Positions 52,619 through 60,344 of a DNA stretch of 64,000 bases are shown here, in pieces. This DNA is from Chitinispirillaceae bacterium. GTDB taxonomy: Bacteria > Fibrobacterota > Chitinivibrionia > Chitinivibrionales > Chitinispirillaceae. The stretch spans positions 3,010 to 67,009 of the forward strand of contig JAFGDP010000061.1 in assembly GCA_016932075.1 (NCBI GenBank). The letters are read 5' to 3'. How positions within the stretch are numbered: the first letter of the stretch is position 1; each line of letters begins with the position of its first letter. The notes below the pieces were generated by a model. The model did no database searches. It had not been told where the DNA came from and worked only from the letters and a program-made list of their open reading frames with translations. The position numbers and the translations under genes are program-made.

Positions 52619-54215
52619 CATTATTTCACTACTATTACTGCTATTCGGGATAGCATTCCCCTATACCTTCCGTCAGGACAATGCCCGGTCCGGCTATGCC
52701 CTGTCTGCCGTTTCGGTTCCTTTAAAGAAAGCTTCGTCCTTTGACATCGGCGCTCTTGTTGTTTCTTCGCCCTGCGTCGTTAATGACACCGTATATATAG
52801 GCGCCCGTGACAGTTCCGTCTACTGTTTATATCATGCCTCGCTGGTGTGGAAATTCAAGACACGCGGCTGGGTTGACGCCACGCCGACCTATTACATGGG
52901 CAGAATATACGCGGGTTCACGGGACGGACTGGTGTATATGCTCGATGCGGCCACCGGTGATTCGGTCGGCGCGATATTCAACGGCAGCGCGCAGTGCTCC
53001 TCTCCCCTGGTGTATGACAGCCTGGTCGTGTTCGGTTCCGGCGGATGGTCGCAGGACATCAGGGCGCAGCATATCATCGGCGCCGACAACAATGTCTGGT
53101 TTCATACCAACACGCAGATGGTCTACTCGAGTCCCGCGCTGAAAGATGGTATTGTCGTCTACGGCGAAAACGGCGGCAGCATAACCGCGCTCAACGCCTA
53201 TTCCGGGGCCTTGCGCTGGACCTATCAGACCAGCGGCGGCGTGTATCTCTCCACGCCCGCGATATCCGGCCAAACCGTCTTTTTCTCTCCGGGAAGCTAT
53301 GATAAGGGCATCTATGCCTTTTCACTAACGAGCGGCTCGCTCCTCTGGAAGAATACGAACAGCATGGAAGATACGACAATGGCCGCGAACAGGTACCTCT
53401 TTGACGAACTGATCAGGCATACACCCGCAACCCGGAAGAAGATGCTCGCTCTGTATAAAAAAGCGTATACAACAGGCTCGGCGGCTGTTGACGTTCTGGA
53501 ATCCCTAACGAGGAACGCTCCTTCAAGCCCAACGTTTATCCCGCTCGGCGGAAACGCGACCTCGTCCTTGGCAATCGGCGATTCCAATGTGTTCGTGATT
53601 CACAAGGAATACGGGCATCCGAAACCACGCTTCACCATTACCGCTTTTGACAAGAAGACCGGGGAAGAGAAGTGGCAGTTCAGCGAGCTGCGCAACAGCA
53701 TCATGCTGGGGTTCTGCTCCAGTCCGGTCGTAAGCGATTCCATAGTCTTCTTCGGCTGGGGCGAGGGAAAGCTCTATGCCTTTCACGCGCGAAGGGGCGT
53801 CAAGCTCTGGGAGGACAGCCTGAGCGGAGATATCTGCGCTTCGCCGGCCATTGACGATCATACCCTGTACGTGGCCACGTCAACCGGGAAGATCGTATCC
53901 TACGTTCCAGGGCCCGAGCCGCGGAGCTTCAAGCACGGCACCTACTGCTATCCCAACCCGGCCCGGGACGAGTCAAACATCCAGGTCTATGTGACCAGAC
54001 CCGGTGCAATGGGTCTTGTGATCTATAACTCTGCGGAACGGCCGGTTCTCAGAACGTCGGCTAATTTGGCGGCCATGTCGCAAGCCGGCGATGCCTATCG
54101 TTATCGCTGGAACCTTAGAAACGTCGCGAACGGCGTTTACTTTGCACGGATTGTCGTGAACTACAATGACGGCAGCACCGACAAAAAGGTGCTGAAGATA
54201 GCTGTTCTTAAATAA
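52599..54215 (+). CDS. PQQ-like beta-propeller protein with sorting domain
   Basis: A 538-residue exported protein. Signal peptide 1-20, then repeated blades with the PQQ-type pattern (VNDTVYIGARDSSVYCL, GRIYAGSRDGLVYMLDAATGD, SGALRWTYQT, TGEEKWQF, DHTLYVATSTGKIVSY). They are interrupted by a helical insert at about 265-310. The C-terminal ~85 residues are a type-9-like sorting domain that opens with YCYPNPA, the classic start of this signal, and ends with KVLKIAVLK. It overlaps the previous gene by 20 bp and is probably its partner in one surface complex. Confidence 0.82.
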   Translation: MAIRYSDIISLLLLLFGIAFPYTFRQDNARSGYALSAVSVPLKKASSFDIGALVVSSPCVVNDTVYIGARDSSVYCLYHASLVWKFKTRGWVDATPTYYMGRIYAGSRDGLVYMLDAATGDSVGAIFNGSAQCSSPLVYDSLVVFGSGGWSQDIRAQHIIGADNNVWFHTNTQMVYSSPALKDGIVVYGENGGSITALNAYSGALRWTYQTSGGVYLSTPAISGQTVFFSPGSYDKGIYAFSLTSGSLLWKNTNSMEDTTMAANRYLFDELIRHTPATRKKMLALYKKAYTTGSAAVDVLESLTRNAPSSPTFIPLGGNATSSLAIGDSNVFVIHKEYGHPKPRFTITAFDKKTGEEKWQFSELRNSIMLGFCSSPVVSDSIVFFGWGEGKLYAFHARRGVKLWEDSLSGDICASPAIDDHTLYVATSTGKIVSYVPGPEPRSFKHGTYCYPNPARDESNIQVYVTRPGAMGLVIYNSAERPVLRTSANLAAMSQAGDAYRYRWNLRNVANGVYFARIVVNYNDGSTDKKVLKIAVLK

Positions 54216-54286
54216 GTTAAAAAGATGAAGAGTTGAAAAGTTGAAAGGAGAAGAAAAACAGGAACTACCCAGGCACACTGTTGATC

Positions 54287-54367
54287 GTCATGCCGGCGAA
54301 AGCCGGCATCCAGGATTGATACCGGTACTTACCAATTAGCCTGGATTCCGGCCTGCGCCGGAATGAC
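54287..54367. repeat. REP-like inverted-repeat element
   Basis: Two 28-bp arms (54287-54314 and 54340-54367), inverted with four mismatches, around a 25-bp centre. Each arm contains its own small hairpin (CCGGC-GAAA-GCCGG in the left one). This is the widespread GTCATGCCGGC...ATCCAGG type of element. It ends 13 bp before the likely start of the PorV-like gene, where no ribosome site is visible; a GGAG at 54246 has been left more than 130 bp away. Confidence 0.85.
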
Positions 54368-54380
54368 AACCGAAACCGTT

Positions 54381-55343
54381 ATGAACTTGAAACAACGACA
54401 TATCCTTCTCACCCTGTTCGCCATTACCACCATGGCCCTGCCATCCCATAGCGACTGGCTTGACGGCACGTTTGCCTCGGCCAACTATGCGGCGGCAGGC
54501 GAGTACCTCAAGCTGCCCCTGCATGCGCGAAACGCGGGCCTGGAAGGCGCGACCGTTGCGTGGCAAGACCACCATCTTACCGGCCTCCAGTACAATCCGG
54601 CCATTCTCGATGCTGCTGATTCCATGACCGTTATCGCCACCACATCGTTTCTCACCTATGATCGCAGCCACTATGGCTTTGATTTTGCATCCGGCATTGG
54701 CGAGTTCATTGTCGCAGGTCTCTCCTTTTCCCGGCTCGGCGTAAACAACATCGAGGGACGCGACGAGTTCGGCGTGCTCACCGAGAAGTTTGGCGCTGGA
54801 TTCAATGCGATCAGCGCCACGGTTGCCGGACGCCTGGCCATCCCGGTGTCGCTCGGCGCGCGCGGCCGCTACATCTTTGAAAACATTGAAAGCGAGCATT
54901 CCAATGGTATTGGATTTGACCTGGGTGCGACCTACCGGCCTCTGCGCCAGCTCTGCATTGGCGCAAGCGTGCAGAACCTAGCCTCGTACATCTGGTGGAG
55001 CACAAGTACCCGCGATAAGGTGCTCATGATCGGCAGGTTCGGGGTGTGCGCAACGCTTCTCGATAACTCCCTCAAACTGGAGCTCGACGGTATCAAGACC
55101 CTTACCCAGCCAGAAGAGGCGGCGTTTGCTGCAGAATACACCTTTGCCGGGATCATCTCTGTCCGTGCCGGCGGCCGCTCCGCGGTGAACCGCGAAGACC
55201 GGAAAGCAATGGACCCTGAATACTCGTTCGGCGCCGGCATGCGGTATGATTTCCTGGGATTCGACTATGCCCTTATCGTCCCCCCCTCTGAACTCGGCCT
55301 CATCCACAAGATCTCCATTATCGGGAAAATACCGGGATTTTAA
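54381..55343 (+). CDS. PorV/PorQ-family outer-membrane protein
   Basis: A 320-residue outer-membrane barrel. The start is taken at ATG 54381, because the ATG at 54363 lies inside the REP-like element. After the signal peptide come YLKLPLHARNAGLEGATVAWQDHH and LQYNPA (read in pieces), which match the start of PorV/PorQ proteins, and strands continue to a C-terminal HKISIIGKIPGF. PorV is the shuttle or attachment subunit of type-9 secretion, and relatives accompany dedicated surface substrates. Following two propeller proteins, one with a sorting domain, it may serve them. A 3' fragment of a second copy lies at 49072. Confidence 0.8.
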   Translation: MNLKQRHILLTLFAITTMALPSHSDWLDGTFASANYAAAGEYLKLPLHARNAGLEGATVAWQDHHLTGLQYNPAILDAADSMTVIATTSFLTYDRSHYGFDFASGIGEFIVAGLSFSRLGVNNIEGRDEFGVLTEKFGAGFNAISATVAGRLAIPVSLGARGRYIFENIESEHSNGIGFDLGATYRPLRQLCIGASVQNLASYIWWSTSTRDKVLMIGRFGVCATLLDNSLKLELDGIKTLTQPEEAAFAAEYTFAGIISVRAGGRSAVNREDRKAMDPEYSFGAGMRYDFLGFDYALIVPPSELGLIHKISIIGKIPGF

Positions 55344-55368
55344 CAGAAAATCCGGGTGATTTTAATTC

Positions 55369-55473
55369 TCGGGGTCGGAATCGGAATCGGTATCGTTTTT
55401 TTGCATGCTCCCCCCGAAACAACTCTTTTTTAATCCGAGTCCCGATTCCGATACCGACGCCGAGTACCGATTT
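55369..55473. repeat. GGTATC/GATACC hairpin element, copy B
   Basis: Left arm GGTCGGAATCGGAATCGGTATC (in pieces, from 55373), spacer with AACTCTTTTTTAATCCGA, right arm GATTCCGATACCGACGCCGA (55444-55463). It starts 26 bp after the stop of the PorV-like gene and could also work as its terminator, since T runs follow both arms. Confidence 0.75.
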
Positions 55474-55476
55474 TTT

Positions 55477-55575
55477 CTCGGAATCGGTATCGATATCAGT
55501 ATCGTTTTTTGCCTGATTCCTTCAGCAACATTTCATTCCGATTACGATACCGACGGCTGATACCGATTTTTATCG
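55477..55575. repeat. GGTATC/GATACC hairpin element, copy C
   Basis: It begins directly after copy B: left arm TCGGAATCGGTATCGATATC, spacer with CCTGATTCCTTCAGCAACA, right arm with ATTACGATACCGACGGC. It has the same T-rich loop side as the other copies. Confidence 0.75.
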
Positions 55576-55647
55576 TAGCCAATATTGCAATATGTATCGT
55601 GTTGATATATTATATATTGCACTAATATTGAAAAGTAATGGATTAAG

Positions 55648-56036
55648 CCTGTTCAATGCAGCCATGACCCTGCTAACTCACCCATACTACCCTGTCTAGT
55701 CAGCCCACAATCCTGTTAAGTCACCCCCAATGGCCTGCTAAGTTACCCAAAATACCCTGTTAATTCAACCCATGACCCTGCTAGGATGAGCCCAAATACC
55801 TGCTAAGTCGCCCCAAACCCCCTGTCTAGGCTGCCCTTGACCCTGCTAGGTGACCCCTATAGACCTGCTAACTCACCCATACTACCCTGTCTAGTCAGCC
55901 CATACCCCTGTTAAGTCACCCCCAATGGCCTGCTAGGTCACTCAAAATACCCTGCTAGTGCTGCCCATGACCCTGTTAAGCCGGCCCATTACCCTGCCAA
56001 GTCGACCCCATGATCCTGCTTGGAGCTGCATGAGCA
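55648..56036. repeat. Tandem array of 18 degenerate 21/22-bp units with 195-bp higher-order period
   Basis: Units begin with CCTG, most as CCTGCTAAGTCACCC or CCTGTCTAGTCAGCCC, then 5-7 A/T-rich bases. Lengths are 21 or 22 bp throughout. Units 2-5 (from 55669) recur almost base for base as units 11-14 (from 55864), giving a nine-unit, 195-bp higher-order repeat. There are no unique spacers, so it is not CRISPR, and it has no consistent open frame. The ~21.7-bp period equals about two DNA turns, so each unit presents the same face. Confidence 0.9.
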
Positions 56037-56066
56037 TGAGTTTTCGTGCAGATTATGCTCAAATCA

Positions 56067-56186
56067 AGGTCGGTATCGCTATCGGTATCGATATCGGTAT
56101 CGATATCGTGTTTTTCCTGATTCCTCCAACAACAATCCTTTTTTAATCCGATTCCGATACCGACGTCGATACCGATTTTATTATCC
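56067..56186. repeat. GGTATC/GATACC hairpin element, copy D
   Basis: The longest and cleanest copy. The left arm has five consecutive GGTATC/GATATC-type hexamers (56069-56107), then GTGTTTTTCCTGATTCC, CAACAATCCTTTTTTAATCC, and the right arm ATTCCGATACCGACGTCGAT (56151-56170). It lies 50 bp before the alcohol dehydrogenase gene. Confidence 0.8.
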
Positions 56187-56237
56187 GTACATACAGCCCG
56201 TACGCATTATTTTCCTTCATACAAAGGAACCTCCCCT

Positions 56238-57221
56238 ATGAACGCAATGATTTTTGAACACGCACACCAACCATTGAAACTCAAACAGGTTGATATACCG
56301 GAACCATCATCCGGCCAGCTCCTTATAAAAGTCTCCGCATGCGGCGTGTGCAGGACCGATCTTCATATCGTTGACGGCGAGCTTGACGCGCCAAAACTGC
56401 CGCTCATACCCGGCCATCAGATTGTCGGCACTATTGTGAAAAAAGGCGCAGGAACCGACAGGTTCAGCATTGGCGACAAGGTCGGCGTTCCCTGGCTCGG
56501 ATGGACCTGCGGCACGTGCCGGTTTTGCGCGTCCGGCCGGGAAAACCTGTGCGACAATGCGCTATTTACCGGGTACACCATAAATGGCGGATTTGCCGGG
56601 TATGCGGTCGCTGACCAGCGCTACTGCTTTGCCATCCCGGCTCACTATCCAGACACCCAGGCAGCGCCTCTTTTGTGCGCAGGCCTCATAGGATACCGCG
56701 CTTACTCGTTTGCCAAAGACGCCACAGCCATCGGCATCTTCGGCTTTGGCGCTGCCGCGCATATTATAACCCAGATAGCGGTTTTTCAGGGAAAAACGGT
56801 GTTTGCGTTTACGCGCACGAATGACAGCGAAGCCCAGGAGTTTGCCCGCTCCCTTGGCGCAGTCTGGGCAGGCGCGTCTGACGGGAAACCACCGGAGCTT
56901 CTTGACGCCGCCATTATTTTCGCGCCTGCCGGCGATCTGGTTCCGCGCGCGCTTGAAGCGGTTGTCAAGGGAGGCAGCGTTATCTGCGCCGGCATTCACA
57001 TGAGCGATATCCCCTCGTTTCCCTACCATATTATATGGGGCGAACGCACGATCCGTTCCGTGGCAAACCTGACGCGCAAAGACGGCATCGAGTTCATGAA
57101 CATCGCCCCACAGGTGCCGGTCAGGACCACGGTACACGAGTATGCGCTCAAGGATGCGAACCGGGCGCTCGACGATCTTCGAAAAGGCGCGTTCAGCGGG
57201 GCCGCGGTGCTGGTGGGGTGA
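56238..57221 (+). CDS. Zinc-dependent alcohol dehydrogenase (MDR family)
   Basis: A 327-residue cytoplasmic enzyme. GVCRTDLH (Cys and Asp of the catalytic zinc site, about 36-43), GHQIVGTI (His of that site), the four-cysteine structural zinc loop CGTCRFCASGRENLC, and GFGAAAH (about 170-176) for NAD(P). Length and motifs fit the AdhA/AdhP group. It interconverts alcohols and aldehydes; the substrate cannot be told. The start has AAAGGAACC upstream. It stands alone after the repeat block. Confidence 0.92.
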   Translation: MNAMIFEHAHQPLKLKQVDIPEPSSGQLLIKVSACGVCRTDLHIVDGELDAPKLPLIPGHQIVGTIVKKGAGTDRFSIGDKVGVPWLGWTCGTCRFCASGRENLCDNALFTGYTINGGFAGYAVADQRYCFAIPAHYPDTQAAPLLCAGLIGYRAYSFAKDATAIGIFGFGAAAHIITQIAVFQGKTVFAFTRTNDSEAQEFARSLGAVWAGASDGKPPELLDAAIIFAPAGDLVPRALEAVVKGGSVICAGIHMSDIPSFPYHIIWGERTIRSVANLTRKDGIEFMNIAPQVPVRTTVHEYALKDANRALDDLRKGAFSGAAVLVG

Positions 57222-57307
57222 GTCTAAACCTATGGGTATCACCTTTTAAGATTTACCGCTATTGACTGGTTATATCCCTCATGCTATTTTTCTAAAGAAG
57301 TTCTTAA

Positions 57308-57381
57308 GGGCGCATGGCTCAGCTGGTTAGAGCGCCGCGTTCACATCGCGGAGACCGCTGGTTCGAGTCCAGCTGCGCCCA
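57308..57381 (+). tRNA. tRNA-Val (anticodon CAC)
   Basis: Cloverleaf of 74 bases: acceptor GGGCGCA pairs with TGCGCCC (57374-57380), discriminator A, D arm GCTC/GAGC, anticodon arm CCGCG-TTCACAT-CGCGG with anticodon CAC, T arm GCTGG-TTCGAGT-CCAGC. The CCA end is not encoded; a T run follows and may terminate transcription. Confidence 0.96.
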
Positions 57382-57515
57382 TTTTTCTATTTACATTACT
57401 TGTAAACCATACTATACTTGATTAATGACACCTCTCATGTTCGAGCAACCCTCCATCGAAACGGTCTATGGCGGGACGGTGCGATGAGAGGGACGCGAAC
57501 CTGCCGGACTATTGA

Positions 57516-58979
57516 ATGAACAAACAATTCTTTTCGCTTTTGTTGCTGCCCATAGTAATCACAGGCACCGCGCATGCCCAGGACGACCTGTCCAAATGCC
57601 TCACGTTCAAAGCGCCGGCGCAGCGGTCAATTATAACCGTGCCCTCCTGTACCCTTGGTGTTGAAGAGTCATGCAAGCCCATCCACCGCACCGCGATAAA
57701 AGTACGCTACTTTCCGGAGAATTCCGACACGACCGTCGTAAAAACCCTCAGTCACATCTATCGATCACCTTTTCAGCAGATCTGGGACCTAGCGAAAATA
57801 CCGAACCAGCTTTTTGTCGGCATAGGAATCATTATCGAAGTCAATTTCGTCGACGGAGATGTGGCCGGTCTTTTCAGGGAAGGGATCTTTCTCGCGCACA
57901 AAGGAGTGACCTATCCCGATGACCGGCCGGTGTTTTATGAATATCCGGGCTCCCCGACCTTTTCCGGCGATTCGTCGGTTGTTCCCATCGACAGCAGCCG
58001 CAGCGTGCAGTCGCAGCTGTACTGGAACGAAAAGAGCATCACGTTCCGGATCAGGGTCAATGATCCCTCTTTCTCCTCGAACGTAGCCGAGGATGTGTTT
58101 GAAAAATGCGGCGTGGAAGTCTGCATTGATCCTTCTCTTAAGCGAAGACCGTATCCCACTGAGGATGTTATGATATATGCGATTCCCCTGTCGAATAAAC
58201 CAGTCTCCAGGATCACCTACAAACCGGTGTTCAGCGACAGCGGCAATTTCCGGCTTAATGCAGGATCGTTACGGTCCGCTTTTGAACACTCCTCGTCCCT
58301 TGAAGATGGCGAAGGATTTACGGTCACGTTCTCCATACCCAGCTATCTGTTCGGAAAAAACGTCCCCGATAAAATGGCCTATAACATCATCGCCAAAACG
58401 TCTGATTCGAACGGTGCCGTCCATACTGCTTCGATCATTGGCGCCGGCGGATACAACAATTACAGCCCCTACCTCTGGCACACCCTGGCAGTGGTGCCCA
58501 AACCATTTTTTAAAACGCGCTGGATCCTGTGGCTTTTTTCTTTTCTTGCGGGCCTTGCGTTCCCGCTCGTCATTTACGGGTGCGTACGTCTTTTCGTCAA
58601 AGACCGCCCTGTTCTCCTGCATATCAACCGTCCTGAGGAAAAAAACAAAGTGTTTCAGCGTGTCAAAGACGCGATCCACCTGCACATAACCAATCACGAA
58701 GTGTCGGTCGCTGATATCGCTGCCGAGCTTGCGAGCCCGCCAAAACATATCGAGTCCATGGTCCGGAAGGTCACCGGCATGTCATTTAAAAACTACGTGA
58801 TGTATCTGCGGACTGAAATCGTATGTGAGCGGCTCCGCTCGTCGCATTCCAGCGAAGTATCGATCGCCGAAAGCTGCGGATTTAAAAACGTGAATGAAAT
58901 GGAGCGTTTTTTCAGGAAGTTCCATCATACCACGCCGTTCAACTTCCGCAGGACGCAGCAAATCTCGCAGCTCCAGTAG
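57516..58979 (+). CDS. Membrane-anchored AraC-type sensor-regulator
   Basis: A 487-residue protein. Signal peptide (1-21), a large exported region, one membrane segment (about 335-360, ILWLFSFLAGLAFPLVIYG), and a cytoplasmic AraC helix-turn-helix domain (about 388-482, with VSVADIAAELASPPKHIESM and SIAESCGFKNVNEMERFFRK). Residues about 165-325 of the exported part resemble a CBM9-like carbohydrate-binding sandwich (QLYWNEKSITFRIRVND, VEVCIDP). It would sense a periplasmic glycan and act directly on DNA at the membrane. Target genes are unknown; neighbours give no clear hint. Confidence 0.82.
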   Translation: MNKQFFSLLLLPIVITGTAHAQDDLSKCLTFKAPAQRSIITVPSCTLGVEESCKPIHRTAIKVRYFPENSDTTVVKTLSHIYRSPFQQIWDLAKIPNQLFVGIGIIIEVNFVDGDVAGLFREGIFLAHKGVTYPDDRPVFYEYPGSPTFSGDSSVVPIDSSRSVQSQLYWNEKSITFRIRVNDPSFSSNVAEDVFEKCGVEVCIDPSLKRRPYPTEDVMIYAIPLSNKPVSRITYKPVFSDSGNFRLNAGSLRSAFEHSSSLEDGEGFTVTFSIPSYLFGKNVPDKMAYNIIAKTSDSNGAVHTASIIGAGGYNNYSPYLWHTLAVVPKPFFKTRWILWLFSFLAGLAFPLVIYGCVRLFVKDRPVLLHINRPEEKNKVFQRVKDAIHLHITNHEVSVADIAAELASPPKHIESMVRKVTGMSFKNYVMYLRTEIVCERLRSSHSSEVSIAESCGFKNVNEMERFFRKFHHTTPFNFRRTQQISQLQ

Positions 58980-58985
58980 CTCTGC

Positions 58986-60344
58986 TCATTCGAACGACGA
59001 CACGATATTGTACGATTTCATCTTGAGGTAGAGTGTCTTCGGATTTATTTCCAGTATCCGGGCTGCCTTGCCTTTGTGTCCTTTGACTAAATTCAATACA
59101 TGGAGAATGTGTCTTCGTTCCATTTCAGCAAGAGAAACCGCCGCGACGCCGCCATCGGTTTTCGGTATAGACGTCGCAACGTCTGTTCTGGCCCGTAGAA
59201 ACGAAAGATCGGCGGCAGTCACCGATTTCCCGGGGGTCAAAATGCACGTACGCTCGACCACGTTACGCAGTTCCCGCACATTCCCTTTCCATTCGTACGA
59301 CGTGAGCACGTCCAGCGCACCCTGGTCGAACTCCTTCTGAAATCCCTGGGTCGTTATGAAATGGTCGACCAGAAGCGGTATGTCCTCAATGCGGTCCCGC
59401 AGCGGAGGCACGTTTACTGAAATGACATTAAGACGGTAGAAAAGATCGCTTCTGAATCGTCCCTGCATAACGAGATCCTGGAGCGGCTGATTCGTGGCGC
59501 AGAAAATCCGCACATTGAGCTTGATGTCATGCGTTCCTCCTACCCTTCGTATATCACCGGTCTCGAGAAACCGCAGCAGCTTTGCCTGAAAATGCTGCGG
59601 GATCTCCCCGATCTCGTCTAGAAACAGGGTCCCGCCATCCGCGATCTCGGCCAAGCCGAGCTTTTGAGTTTTCGCATCGGTAAAAGCTCCTTTTTCATGG
59701 CCGAACAGCTCGCTCTCCAGGAGCGTCTCAGAAAACGATGCGCCATTGACCGCGACAAACGGCTGTTCGGACCGCGTCGATGCTCCGTGGATCGAACGCG
59801 CGACGAGATCCTTTCCCGTGCCGCTCTCTCCAAGAATGAGCACCGTGGAGTTGCTCTGTGCGACCCGCGCGATGATCTTTCCAAGGTCCTGCATCACCTT
59901 GCTTTTGCCAAGGATTTCCCCGCTCCGTCCGCTCCTGCGAAGTTCCTCCTGCATAAGCTGGACATCTAATTTCGAACGCTGGTGCTCGATGGCCCGTTCA
60001 ATTTGTATGCACAGCTCGCTTAACTCATACGGCTTCCGGATGTATTCAAACGCCCCCATCTTCATGCACTCCACGCAGTTTTCCAGCGTTGCGTTGCCGG
60101 TCAGCACGATCACTTCCGACACGATGGAGTCCTTTTTCATTGCGCGCAGCACGTCAATGCCGCTTACCTTGGGCATCAGAATGTCGAGCAAGACCACGTG
60201 GTAAAAATCCTGGTGCAGGTGCGCAAGCGCGGTCTCACCGTTTTCCACGGCATCAACCGTATAACCCGCCCGCGACAGCTCATTCGACAGAAGCATCCGA
60301 AGGGTCGCTTCATCGTCGACAACAAGTATTTTCCCCTTGCTCAT
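58986..60344 (-). CDS. NtrC-family sigma54-dependent response regulator
   Basis: A 452-residue protein: receiver (1-120; phosphoacceptor Asp54 in LLDILMPK, Lys104), AAA+ domain (about 142-375; GESGTGKD at 172-179, GAFTDA at 219-224 in place of the usual GAFTGA, FLDEIGE) and a Fis-type helix-turn-helix (about 410-452). Activates RpoN promoters when phosphorylated. It overlaps the kinase gene by four bases (ATGA). The GAFTDA loop, which contacts sigma54, carries Asp for Gly; variants occur, but it deserves notice. Confidence 0.95.
   Translation of the reverse strand: MSKGKILVVDDEATLRMLLSNELSRAGYTVDAVENGETALAHLHQDFYHVVLLDILMPKVSGIDVLRAMKKDSIVSEVIVLTGNATLENCVECMKMGAFEYIRKPYELSELCIQIERAIEHQRSKLDVQLMQEELRRSGRSGEILGKSKVMQDLGKIIARVAQSNSTVLILGESGTGKDLVARSIHGASTRSEQPFVAVNGASFSETLLESELFGHEKGAFTDAKTQKLGLAEIADGGTLFLDEIGEIPQHFQAKLLRFLETGDIRRVGGTHDIKLNVRIFCATNQPLQDLVMQGRFRSDLFYRLNVISVNVPPLRDRIEDIPLLVDHFITTQGFQKEFDQGALDVLTSYEWKGNVRELRNVVERTCILTPGKSVTAADLSFLRARTDVATSIPKTDGGVAAVSLAEMERRHILHVLNLVKGHKGKAARILEINPKTLYLKMKSYNIVSSFE

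Larger units (their letters stand above)
55344..56237. other. Structured non-coding repeat block
   Basis: An 894-bp intergenic region with no credible gene. It holds hairpin elements B and C, an 18-unit tandem array, and hairpin element D in that order, then the ribosome site of the alcohol dehydrogenase gene. A short AT-rich gap at 55576-55647 separates the hairpins from the array. Confidence 0.8.

Noticed and set aside
54336..54899. 187-codon minus-strand frame overlapping the PorV-like gene
   Set aside because: It is antisense to the barrel gene and ends in the REP-like element; no ribosome site or family.
55648..56036. CRISPR array
   Set aside because: The repeats are contiguous 21/22-bp units without unique spacers, they are degenerate, and no cas genes are present.
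55958..56146. Short coding frame through the repeat block (also 56020-56241)
   Set aside because: It translates hexamer repeats into an alternating Ile-Gly/Tyr-Arg string, has no ribosome site and crosses element boundaries.
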